From Candidatus Omnitrophota bacterium (GTDB taxonomy: Bacteria > Omnitrophota > Koll11 > Zapsychrales > Aceulaceae), in contig JAOZRJ010000092.1 of NCBI GenBank assembly GCA_029931885.1, positions 1 to 6,527 on the forward strand: 6,527 bases of DNA. Direction: 5' to 3'. The translations under genes were made by a program, and so were the position numbers. How positions within the stretch are numbered: the stretch's first letter is position 1; each line of letters starts with the position of its first letter. The notes under the pieces were generated by a model, which saw only the letters and a program-made list of their open reading frames with translations, was not told where the DNA came from and searched no databases. Shown here piece by piece: positions 1 through 6,527 of this stretch.

Positions 1-1448
1 AAATCATCCGCTTCGACCTCCTCGCAAATCGAAGAAATCATACTTTCCTGTTCCAACATAAGACGTAAAAGGCTTCGTTCGACAGCCTTTGGTTCTTTTC
101 TTTTCTTTGCTTTATGTTCTTGCGGAAAAGAATTCTTATTCAAAACAACAGAAATTTTCTTTAATTCTATTCGTAAAGCATCTTCAGAAACGGTAAGACT
201 CGTTGCTAATCTTTTCAAATATTCTGCTTTAATAATTTCATTCTTAATTTTTCCAATCGTCAAAAGCATCTCTAAAGAAATCTTTGCTCTTTCTTCTTTG
301 TTTTTACGATCATATTTTTCTGTTAAGACACTCAACTTATAATCAAAAAGGCTTTGTGCAGATTGAACGCGCTTTTCGAATTGCTCAACGCCAAACTTTT
401 GAACAAAGGAATCCGGATCTTCTCCTTGATCAAGCAATGCAACCTTGACATCCATTCCTTCCTCGACTAAAAGGTCAAGGCTTCGAATCATAGCAAGCTC
501 TCCAGCTACATCAGCATCAAAAAGCATGACAACATTTTTTGTATATCGACGAATGAGACGAATTTGTTCGATCGTTAAAGCAGTTCCAAGAGAAGCAACA
601 ATATTCTCAAAACCTTCTTGAAATGGTGTTAAAAAATCCATATAACCTTCAACAACGACTACAAAATCTTTTTGCGCAATAACATCTTTGGACAAATGAA
701 ATCCATACAAATGATCTCTTTTTGTATAAACTGATGTCTCAGGTGAATTAATATATTTCGCAGAAACATCTTTATTCATTGTTCTTGCTCCGAAGCCGAC
801 GCATCTTGACCGTATATCAAAAATTGGAAAAATAATTCTATCTCTAAAACGATCATAAAATCCTTGCCCTTTTTCCCTAGAAATAATCAGACCTGCCTTT
901 TCCATTAAAGAAAGGCTAACATTCTTCGAACGTAACGATACCATTAAATCTTCCCAAGCATTAGGCGCAAATCCTATTCTTAATTTTTGAGCCGTCTCAA
1001 ACCGTACTTTTCGCTTTTTTAAATAATCCTGTGCCTGCTGGGCACCCTTCTGGCCTGAAAGTAAAATATTAGAAAAAAATCCTACTGCTGAATCATTGGT
1101 TTTAAAAAGTAATTCTTTTAAACTTTTGGTTTCACTTCTTTCAGCTGTTTCCGTTTCAGGAATAGAAATTCCACATTTTTGCGCTAAATGACGAACTGCT
1201 GACGGAAAATCCAAATGATCATGCTGCATAATAAAACTAATAGCATTACCACCTTTTCCGCACCCAAAACAATGAAAAATCTGTTTATCACGATTGACAA
1301 CGAACGATGGCGTCTTTTCATGATGAAAGGGACAGCACGCCTTAAAATTTCTTCCAGCTTTTTTTAAAGAAAGATATCCTGAAATTACCTCGGTGATATC
1401 CGATCGGTCCAAAACTTGATTAATAATCTCTTCAGGAATAAGACCCAT
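1..1448 (-). CDS. dnaG: DNA primase DnaG, C-terminus cut off by window edge
   Basis: DnaG makes the short RNA primers that start Okazaki fragments and leading strands at the replication fork, where it works with the replicative helicase DnaB. I translated 482 residues from the ATG at 1448. The N-terminal zinc-binding domain has CCPFHHEKTPSF (about residues 38-49) and FHCFGCGKGGNAISF (58-72), giving Zn ligands C39, H42, C60 and C63. The catalytic core follows, with RDRIIFPIFD (202-211), the FGGR-like FGAR (219-222) and KYINSPET (231-238). The TOPRIM motifs are VVEGYMD (265-271; acidic E267) and FDADVAGELA (310-319; D311, D313), then GEDPDSF (342-348). The usual TOPRIM text is FDGD; here Gly is Ala, a mild change. 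The helicase-binding C-terminal domain begins after about residue 370 and is cut by the left edge; the family is usually near 600 residues. The ATG overlaps the upstream NIF3 stop codon by one base (TAATG), and an AGAAGGG ribosome binding site lies 10 bases upstream, which together fix the start. Identity is very secure. Confidence 0.97.
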   Translation of the reverse strand, partial: MGLIPEEIINQVLDRSDITEVISGYLSLKKAGRNFKACCPFHHEKTPSFVVNRDKQIFHCFGCGKGGNAISFIMQHDHLDFPSAVRHLAQKCGISIPETETAERSETKSLKELLFKTNDSAVGFFSNILLSGQKGAQQAQDYLKKRKVRFETAQKLRIGFAPNAWEDLMVSLRSKNVSLSLMEKAGLIISREKGQGFYDRFRDRIIFPIFDIRSRCVGFGARTMNKDVSAKYINSPETSVYTKRDHLYGFHLSKDVIAQKDFVVVVEGYMDFLTPFQEGFENIVASLGTALTIEQIRLIRRYTKNVVMLFDADVAGELAMIRSLDLLVEEGMDVKVALLDQGEDPDSFVQKFGVEQFEKRVQSAQSLFDYKLSVLTEKYDRKNKEERAKISLEMLLTIGKIKNEIIKAEYLKRLATSLTVSEDALRIELKKISVVLNKNSFPQEHKAKKRKEPKAVERSLLRLMLEQESMISSICEEVEADD

Positions 1449-2404
1449 TAGCGTTTTACCCTTCTGAAGCCAGAACATTCACTGAATTCAAAATTTTTTG
1501 ATTTCTTTTCTAATTTATCAAACAAAAGATTCAATCCTAAATTATCACTCGCAATATGTCCTGCGATGACTACATTAACTTGTTCTTTTTTTACTTTTGT
1601 AAAATGTTTATCGGACATATGCATGCCTACTAAAGTTTTTACACCTACCTGTGAAATCCGAGCAAAGACATCGCCCGAGCCTTCAGTCCCGCCAGTCATA
1701 TCCAAAATAATTTTTCCAGCCTTATCTTCTGGCCTACCTAATAAAATCTTCGGGCCCGCTTTATGCTGTGATGCTATCCGGTACTCTTTTTCCTTAAGCA
1801 ATAAATCAATAACATTTTTCAATATTTTCGGTCTCTTAGAATCCATTACTTTTTGCAAATACCCTGCAACATGATTATCCGCCGGAGTATGACAGCACAT
1901 CAAAGGAATATCACATTGTTTTGCAGCATCAACAACCCTCAAATGATTTGCAGAATGCACGCTTCTTTCAACCTGCTCAATACGTTCTTTCATAAACAAA
2001 CTCGCAATATTTTTATCAATGCCCATTGAACTTAAAAGCTCTGTATGAATATCCATAACATCATAAAGCCCTGCCAACGCCATACCAAGAGGATGATGCG
2101 AAATAATCAAATCAATCTTTTTTCCTCTTGAACGCATTCGATCTGCTAAAAGAATCTCGCTAACGCCTATATCAATGCCGACTAAAATCTTTTTTATTTC
2201 AATATCATTCTGTCCATTTAAAATCCTGGTATCAGCATACGGATTAAGAAAATCTTCCTTATCAAAGAACTTTTTCTGCAAACCCTTAATCTTACGATAT
2301 TCTTTTTTTATAGAAAATAATTTTTTTGCGACCTTCTTTCGTCCGCGCAAATCTTCTCTAATTCCTTGCTCAACACAAAACTGATAAATTTCTTTTAATT
2401 TCAT
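1448..2404 (-). CDS. NIF3-family (YqfO/YbgI-like) putative metal-binding protein with N-terminal extension
   Basis: This 318-residue protein belongs to the NIF3 superfamily, conserved proteins with a dinuclear metal site. Proposed roles such as GTP cyclohydrolase-like or other hydrolase activity are not settled, so I give no reaction. Family landmarks are visible in order: KILVGIDIG (72-80), DLIISHHP with the paired metal ligands H103 and H104 (98-105), CHTPADN (171-177; D176 matches the Asp of the usual HTNLD motif), and AGHIASDNLGLNLL (281-294), with H283 and D287 at the last metal-binding positions. The usual residue at the latter is Glu. A glycine-rich stretch DMTGGTEGSGD (235-245) precedes the last motif. 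The first 65 or so residues are strongly basic and helical-looking and end in NPYADTRIL; they replace the 'WDNVGLQVG' start of ordinary NIF3 proteins, so this is a distinct subfamily. The ATG at 2404 is the only sensible start, as the next Met is residue 90. It has no clear Shine-Dalgarno and lies 14 bases after cvpA. The stop overlaps the dnaG start by one base, so co-translation with primase is likely. Confidence 0.88.
   Translation of the reverse strand: MKLKEIYQFCVEQGIREDLRGRKKVAKKLFSIKKEYRKIKGLQKKFFDKEDFLNPYADTRILNGQNDIEIKKILVGIDIGVSEILLADRMRSRGKKIDLIISHHPLGMALAGLYDVMDIHTELLSSMGIDKNIASLFMKERIEQVERSVHSANHLRVVDAAKQCDIPLMCCHTPADNHVAGYLQKVMDSKRPKILKNVIDLLLKEKEYRIASQHKAGPKILLGRPEDKAGKIILDMTGGTEGSGDVFARISQVGVKTLVGMHMSDKHFTKVKKEQVNVVIAGHIASDNLGLNLLFDKLEKKSKNFEFSECSGFRRVKR
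1459..1465 (-). promoter_or_regulatory. Ribosome binding site of dnaG
   Basis: On the minus strand AGAAGGG lies within the last codons of the NIF3 gene, 10 bases before the dnaG ATG at 1448. It is a good match to the Shine-Dalgarno consensus and supports that start. It is the only clear Shine-Dalgarno at the three visible gene starts; cvpA and nif3 lack one. Confidence 0.8.
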
Positions 2405-2418
2405 TTTTATATAAATCT

Positions 2419-2997
2419 TTATTTTTTAGATTTAGAAGAATCTTTATTCTTCATTAAAACAGCTTCATTAATTCTTTCTTTTGGAAAATATTTCACAATA
2501 ACCCATTTGAACGTTTCTTGATAAAATATAGGTGCTATTTTAATAATTCGTGATCCACTATATGATGAACGAATATTTTTGGAAAAATATTCACTTCCTG
2601 TCGTTAACAGAAACCACAATAGTAAACTGCAAACCAGAAGTCCTCTAGCAACTGCAATAAGAACCCCGCCAATTTTATTAACTAACGAACGCGCCTCAAC
2701 TTTAAAGAGGGCCAAAATGCCAATGCGCGATATTTTTGCAACAATCGAAACAGTAATCCACAAAAAAAGATACGCGAGGCTGCTAGCCATTGAAGATTTA
2801 AAGAAAATTTTACTTTCTAAAAAGCTTGTACATGCCGGATAATAGTGAAAAATAACAAATATCGCAACCAGTACACCAAGAAAATGCAAAACCTCATCAG
2901 TAAATCCGCGCTTGATTCCGATATAAACTGCCCGTATCATGACAGCAAACACAACGATGTCGACCCAGTTAAAGCTTTTAATAATTTGTAATATCAT
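2419..2997 (-). CDS. cvpA: CvpA family membrane protein
   Basis: This is a 192-residue inner-membrane protein of the CvpA family, named for its need in colicin V production in Escherichia coli and also linked to envelope stress tolerance and, in some bacteria, to cell-surface processes. Its molecular activity is unknown. Four hydrophobic segments are visible at about residues 10-26, 37-54, 68-90 and 109-131. The family signatures are the D13-containing first helix followed by YIGIKRGFTDEVLHFLG (25-41), and NKIGGVLIAVARGLLV (107-122), matching the family's 'N+iGG..G..rG' pattern. The tail after residue 132 is hydrophilic and ends with a Lys/Ser-rich stretch, probably cytoplasmic. The ATG at 2997 keeps the first helix whole; the internal Met codons at 18 and 20 would cut it. 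The leader is about 30 bases long, A/T-rich and without an obvious Shine-Dalgarno. The gene is first in the apparent cvpA-nif3-dnaG unit and sits directly behind a strong-looking promoter at 3034-3062. Confidence 0.9.
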   Translation of the reverse strand: MILQIIKSFNWVDIVVFAVMIRAVYIGIKRGFTDEVLHFLGVLVAIFVIFHYYPACTSFLESKIFFKSSMASSLAYLFLWITVSIVAKISRIGILALFKVEARSLVNKIGGVLIAVARGLLVCSLLLWFLLTTGSEYFSKNIRSSYSGSRIIKIAPIFYQETFKWVIVKYFPKERINEAVLMKNKDSSKSKK

Positions 2998-3033
2998 ATA
3001 AATTTTAAATCGATTTTATATTTGAATTGCCAA

Positions 3034-3062
3034 AGTATAACATATGGCTATGGGGATGTCAA
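3034..3062 (-). promoter_or_regulatory. Sigma70-type promoter for cvpA-nif3-dnaG
   Basis: On the minus strand a perfect -35 box TTGACA (3062-3057) is followed by exactly 17 bases and then TATACT (3039-3034), a 5-of-6 match to the -10 consensus TATAAT. Initiation would fall near 3027-3028, about 30 bases before the cvpA ATG at 2997. Direction, spacing and location all fit a housekeeping promoter driving the three genes to the left. Its -35 box overlaps the palindrome starting at 3061, so it may be controlled by a repressor. Confidence 0.75.
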
Positions 3063-3080
3063 GAAAGCGCTTTCTTAACA
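3057..3080. promoter_or_regulatory. Palindromic operator candidate overlapping the -35 box
   Basis: Positions 3061-3076 read AAGAAAGCGCTTTCTT, a perfect 8+8 palindrome with no spacer. Symmetry continues outward: TGT at 3057-3059 pairs with ACA at 3078-3080, with one mismatched pair between. The core AAGCGCTT resembles operators of LacI/GalR-family regulators, which have a central CG and AA/TT flanks, as in catabolite-responsive elements. The site overlaps the last two bases of the -35 box TTGACA, where a bound protein would block RNA polymerase. No regulator gene is visible here. A terminator for smc is less likely: there is no T-tract on the minus strand after it (the next bases are TTGACATCCCC), and as RNA the stem would be only about six mostly A-U pairs. 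Confidence 0.5.
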
Positions 3081-3216
3081 TTAAACCTGTAAGATGTTGC
3101 TATGAATTGAGTTATAACTTGTCAAGAGGCAAACAGAGTGTTATGACTTTTTTAAATCTAAGAATTTATAATGTGCTACTTTTTTATAAAAAATATTCCT
3201 TTAAAGTTGATAACTA
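3081..3216. other. Intergenic stretch between smc stop and cvpA control region
   Basis: No gene is apparent here. It is A/T-rich. It contains a 14-base A/T-only palindrome TTTTTTATAAAAAA (3180-3193) just after the smc stop, a short palindrome AGTTATAACT (3110-3119), and its near-copy GTTATGAC (3140-3147). A second TTGACA on the minus strand (3125-3120) lies 63 bases upstream of the promoter's -35 box, within a shared 8-base repeat TCTTGACA, but only a poor -10 (TAGCAA) follows it. No convincing GC-stem plus T-tract terminator for smc is seen. Confidence 0.5.
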
Positions 3217-6200
3217 TTAAACGCCAGCCGGAATTTCTTCCCTTGTTTCTTCCGTTTCTTCATCGGCTAACCTAACAGAAACAACTTTAGATACACCTCT
3301 CTCTTGCATGGTAATACCATACATAACATTTGCACAAGTAATTGTTTTTTTGTTATGCGTGATAACAACAAACTGAGCAATTTTGGAAAACTCTTGTAAG
3401 AGATAGCTATAACGTCCAACGTTAGATTCATCTAGTGCCGCATCAATCTCATCAAGAACACAGAAAGGACTTGGCTTAACCTTAAAAACTGCAAAAATAA
3501 GAGCAATGGCAGCCATGGTCTTTTCCCCTCCTGATAGAAGTGCAATATTCTGCAATTTCTTTCCTGGAGGGCGTGCAATAATATCAATGCCAGACTCTAA
3601 AACATTTTCCTGGTCCACTAAAATCAAATCTGCTTCACCTCCGCCAAAAAGCATTCTAAAATAAATACGGAATTCTTCACTGACTCTGGTAAACGTATCC
3701 ATAAACAGCTGACGAGACGTTCTATTAATCTTATTGATAGTTTGATGAAGAGCATCTTTGGCTTCTATGAGATCACTCTGTTGCTTTGTTAAAAATTCAA
3801 ATCTCTGTCGCAACTCTTCATATTCTTCAATCGCAACCAAATTAACAGTTCCGAAAGAATCACACCGTTTTTTAAGAGCACTCACTTGCTGTTCAAGATC
3901 ATCAATGTTAATTTCTTGTCTAATATCCTGAAGCTTAACCTTAAACTCTTTAATCTCTGTTTTATGTTTTTCCAAATCAATTTGCTCTTGATCTTGATCA
4001 GATCCATAAGGTGACAATGCAACCGCCTCAAGATCTTCTTCGTTTTGTACTGTTTCGTCAAACCGAAGAACCTCATTAAAGTCAATCTTATATGTCTGCA
4101 ATATCCTATCTTTGAGACTTTGCTCTCCAAACGAAAGTTCTTGTTCTTTAAGTTCACGATTATGCACATCTTCATGAATTTGATTTAAGACTTCTTCAAT
4201 TTCTTCTACCTTAGGTCGAATTTCTAGAATTCGAGCATTAACCTCTTGCTTCTTGCAATCACACTCACTCAAAGATTCTTTCAAAGATTCTTTCTTATTT
4301 TCTAAACTTATTATTTTTTCTCTAATAGATTTACTTGATTCCTGATGTTCTGTTTTTTTGATCTGCCGCTCGACTACTTCTGCTTCAAGACGTTTTAATT
4401 CTTCTACTCCATCAACCAATGTTTCTTCAAAAATCCTAAGATTTTCATTTTGTGACTCTTCTTGATCGCGAGATGCGTCAAGCTCTGTTTGAAGCTGTGC
4501 AATTTCAACAAGGACCCCTTCTCTTTCTTCTGATTTTGCAACAATATTATTTTGTCTCTGTTTAATACGTCCTTTGAGCTCATCAATCTCTTCATTAACA
4601 GAATTCAATCTTTCATTTAATTCATCTTCACGAATTTTAAAATCAGCAAGAGTTTCTTTTGTTTCCTTTAATTCTTCGCCAATTATATTCAGTTCATCCA
4701 GCAACTTGCTTGACTCATCTAAAATATTACTCTTATCTGCTTCAAATTTAGACAATTCTCTCTCTTGAAGATGAATTTCTGAATTCATATGACTGACCTC
4801 TTGTTCTTGATCACTAATCTGAACAATTATTCTATTTTTCTCCTCTAGATGATTTTCTATTTTGGATATTAACTCATTAATTTTTACTGTAATCTGCTCT
4901 GGGTCAAGCTCGATAAACTTTGTCTCACACGTCATTTCATATAATTCTTCATGACGAATATTCTCAAAATGATTAAGCAGCTCTTCACGCTTTTTTCCTT
5001 CTAACTTCTTAACATCTTTAACCTTACCAATAATACCTCTAATATCATTTAATGGAAATTGGCTTGTCAATAAAGTTCCTTGTGTAACAGGATCCGAAGT
5101 ATTTTCATATTGAACATGCATCTCCTCAATAAACTCTCGTCTTGATCTTAAAGATATTTTAGTATTTTCTAGATCATTAATAACCTTGCCAAGGGCAACC
5201 AAATTTTCTTTGAACTGATTAAGAGATCCTTGCTTCGTATCCCTAGATGTCCTTAGATCATTAATCTTTTGGGAACAACAATCAATGTTCTCAGAAACAC
5301 TTCGAAGCTTATTATCAACCTCTTCTTTTTCTAAATTAATATTATTATTTTCTAAATCCAATCTTCGTTTACGCCCAAGAGATGCTTGAAAATTCTTCAT
5401 GATCTCAGTTGATTCATTTTTAATACTTACTTGTTTAGTAGATCTATCCAGAATAATCTCTTCTTCTTCTTTAATAGCATGCTTATTATTTCTAATCTCA
5501 GATTCAAGCTGCTCTAAGTGCTCTTTCCTTTGACCCAAATCTTGATTATTTCTTTCAATAGTTTCTTTAAGGACACGAAAAGATTCTTTCATCGAAGCAA
5601 TTTTTTCTTCTTGAGTGCGACACCTTTCCTTTAATTGACATTTTTGCTCTTCAACTTTTTGATTATTTAATTCAATAGCATTGATACGCTCTTCATTAAA
5701 ACCAACTTGCCTGGCTTCCATTTCAATCTGATTTTCAATTCTTATACCTTCTCTGTGAATTTCATTGGATTTTTCATCTAATTCAGAAATAACATTATTT
5801 TCTTCAGCTAATTTCTGATTTAACAATTCACTCTCTTGATGCAAAGTCTTTTCTTTATCTTGAAATTCAACTAAAGAGCTTTGGATATTTTTACGATTTG
5901 CGTCAAAAGAGTCCATCTGCTGCTCGGCAGAAATAAATTCTAAAACTTTTAGACGTTCATACCCTTCTTTATATTTCTGTGCCTTTTTCGCTTGACGCTC
6001 AATAGATGCAATCTGACGTTTAACTTCAATAATAATATCATTGCTTCGTAATAAATTATTATCAGTATCTTTTAATTTATTTAAAGCTTCTCGTTTTTTC
6101 GCTTTATATTTTGTAATACCTGCAGCCTCATCAAAAATAAGCCTTCGATCATCAGGTCGGGCACTAACAACCAAATCAACCTTGCCCTGCTGAACCAAAG

Positions 6201-6527
6201 AATACGCCTCAGCTCCAACACCCGTTCCCATAAAAAGTTCAACAATATCTTTTAAACGTACTGGAGTTTTATTCAACAAATATTCACTCTCGCCTGATCG
6301 AAATAGTCTACGAGAAACAGTAACCTCATCATATTCGATTGGAAAAATTCTATTTTCATTGGAAAAGGTAAGACTAACTTCTGCAAAATTTAACGAGGCT
6401 CTTGTATTTGTTCCATTAAAAATAACGTCTTCTTTTGCTGTCCCGCGTAATTCCTTGATACTTTGTTCTCCTAGAACCCATCGAATAGCATCAAAAACAT
6501 TACTTTTTCCGCAACCGTTCGGCCCAA
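3217..6527 (-). CDS. smc: Chromosome segregation ATPase SMC, N-terminus cut off by window edge, reduced hinge
   Basis: SMC is the ATPase that, normally with the kleisin ScpA and with ScpB, loops and compacts chromosomes for segregation. The frame is open to the right edge (first full codon at 6525), giving 1102 visible residues. By comparison with relatives about 30 N-terminal residues are missing, for a total near 1130, a little short for the family. In visible numbering, Walker A is GPNGCGKSN (1-9). RSGESEY (76-82), the Q-loop QQGKVD (112-117) and RRLIFDEAAGITKYKA (127-142) follow. Coiled-coil arm one spans roughly 140-470 and arm two 545-930, with a break near 810-850 where the SMC joint is expected. 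The C-terminal head begins near GTVNL (892-896) and has FGGGEADL, PPGKK, signature LSGGEK (997-1002), Walker B VLDEIDAALD (D1025, E1026) and switch H1057 in VVITHNK. Between the arms only about 70 residues are non-coiled (positions 4894-5109), and I cannot find the usual hinge glycines or post-hinge VTLDG strand. Both ATPase halves look functional. The gene ends in tandem stops TAA TAG. The neighbouring genes have their own promoter. Confidence 0.96.
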   Translation of the reverse strand, partial: GPNGCGKSNVFDAIRWVLGEQSIKELRGTAKEDVIFNGTNTRASLNFAEVSLTFSNENRIFPIEYDEVTVSRRLFRSGESEYLLNKTPVRLKDIVELFMGTGVGAEAYSLVQQGKVDLVVSARPDDRRLIFDEAAGITKYKAKKREALNKLKDTDNNLLRSNDIIIEVKRQIASIERQAKKAQKYKEGYERLKVLEFISAEQQMDSFDANRKNIQSSLVEFQDKEKTLHQESELLNQKLAEENNVISELDEKSNEIHREGIRIENQIEMEARQVGFNEERINAIELNNQKVEEQKCQLKERCRTQEEKIASMKESFRVLKETIERNNQDLGQRKEHLEQLESEIRNNKHAIKEEEEIILDRSTKQVSIKNESTEIMKNFQASLGRKRRLDLENNNINLEKEEVDNKLRSVSENIDCCSQKINDLRTSRDTKQGSLNQFKENLVALGKVINDLENTKISLRSRREFIEEMHVQYENTSDPVTQGTLLTSQFPLNDIRGIIGKVKDVKKLEGKKREELLNHFENIRHEELYEMTCETKFIELDPEQITVKINELISKIENHLEEKNRIIVQISDQEQEVSHMNSEIHLQERELSKFEADKSNILDESSKLLDELNIIGEELKETKETLADFKIREDELNERLNSVNEEIDELKGRIKQRQNNIVAKSEEREGVLVEIAQLQTELDASRDQEESQNENLRIFEETLVDGVEELKRLEAEVVERQIKKTEHQESSKSIREKIISLENKKESLKESLSECDCKKQEVNARILEIRPKVEEIEEVLNQIHEDVHNRELKEQELSFGEQSLKDRILQTYKIDFNEVLRFDETVQNEEDLEAVALSPYGSDQDQEQIDLEKHKTEIKEFKVKLQDIRQEINIDDLEQQVSALKKRCDSFGTVNLVAIEEYEELRQRFEFLTKQQSDLIEAKDALHQTINKINRTSRQLFMDTFTRVSEEFRIYFRMLFGGGEADLILVDQENVLESGIDIIARPPGKKLQNIALLSGGEKTMAAIALIFAVFKVKPSPFCVLDEIDAALDESNVGRYSYLLQEFSKIAQFVVITHNKKTITCANVMYGITMQERGVSKVVSVRLADEETEETREEIPAGV
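4271..4294. repeat. 12-bp tandem duplication inside smc
   Basis: AAAGATTCTTTC occurs twice head to tail. It lies in frame within the second coiled-coil arm and encodes a repeated KESL (Lys-Glu-Ser-Leu) on the minus strand. Adding four residues to a coiled coil is a heptad 'stutter', which is usually tolerated. It looks like a small replication-slippage event. Confidence 0.7.

Noticed and set aside
1566..1874. Plus-strand open frame of about 100 residues
   Set aside because: It lies wholly antisense to the well-supported NIF3 gene, its translation has no recognisable domain, and it has no promoter or ribosome binding site that I can see.
2579..2842. Plus-strand open frame of 87 residues
   Set aside because: It is antisense to cvpA, whose membrane segments and family motifs are clear, and the plus-strand product looks like a frame shadow.
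3061..3076. Palindrome read as a rho-independent terminator of smc
   Set aside because: There is no T-tract after it on the minus strand, it lies about 140 bases past the stop, and it would form only a short A-U-rich stem. Its overlap with a -35 box favours an operator.
3180..3193. TTTTTTATAAAAAA as a terminator just after smc
   Set aside because: It is a pure A/T palindrome with no G-C pairs and would not form a stable hairpin; such tracts are expected in A/T-rich intergenic DNA.
3882..4595. Short minus-strand open frames in other frames inside smc, and a Ser-rich plus-strand frame near 4574-4768
   Set aside because: All sit inside the intact smc frame, and their composition (Lys/Ile-rich or Ser-rich) is what alternative frames of A/T-rich coiled-coil DNA produce.
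5276..5281. Cysteine pairs in SMC (CC and CDC in the arms) as a Rad50-type zinc hook
   Set aside because: They lie within the coiled-coil arms rather than at the inter-arm turn, and no CxxC is present in the reduced hinge region.
6277..6279. TTG at 6279 as the smc start
   Set aside because: The frame stays open to the right edge and encodes Walker A and other conserved N-terminal head residues upstream, so this TTG is an internal Leu codon.

Overview
All recognisable genes lie on the minus strand, so transcription runs from high to low coordinates. The order is smc (5' end cut by the right edge), a 219-bp intergenic region, cvpA, a NIF3-family gene, and dnaG (3' end cut by the left edge). 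Coding density is high and the DNA is AT-rich, with A/T-ending codons favoured by eye. The genes are bacterial core genes. I see no mobile element, CRISPR array, rRNA or tRNA. The gene set suggests a Gram-negative-type or candidate-phylum bacterium. The NIF3 subtype, with its charged N-terminal extension, and its direct coupling to dnaG recall deep-branching lineages such as Omnitrophota. That assignment is an impression from memory, not a demonstrated placement.

Right part (3217-6527): a long SMC ATPase. Both ATPase half-heads are intact, with Walker A at the window edge and the signature motif, Walker B and switch His near the C-terminus. Two long coiled-coil arms lie between them. The hinge between the arms is odd: only about 70 non-coiled residues, where a bacterial SMC normally has a globular domain of about 150-200.

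Middle (2998-3216): an intergenic region holding a near-consensus sigma70-type promoter (TTGACA, 17 bp, TATACT) for the downstream genes. A perfect 16-bp palindrome with a LacI-family-like core overlaps the -35 box by two bases.

Left part (1-2997): cvpA, nif3 and dnaG look like one transcription unit. The gap between cvpA and nif3 is 14 bp, and nif3 and dnaG share one base (TAATG). A CvpA-type membrane protein and a NIF3-type metal-binding protein are thus made together with the replication primase. In many bacteria dnaG sits in a 'macromolecular synthesis' cluster with rpoD, and rpoD could follow off the left edge, but it is not visible.

No wholly new system is evident. The points most worth a second look are the reduced SMC hinge, the palindromic operator candidate on the cvpA-nif3-dnaG promoter, and the nif3-dnaG coupling.
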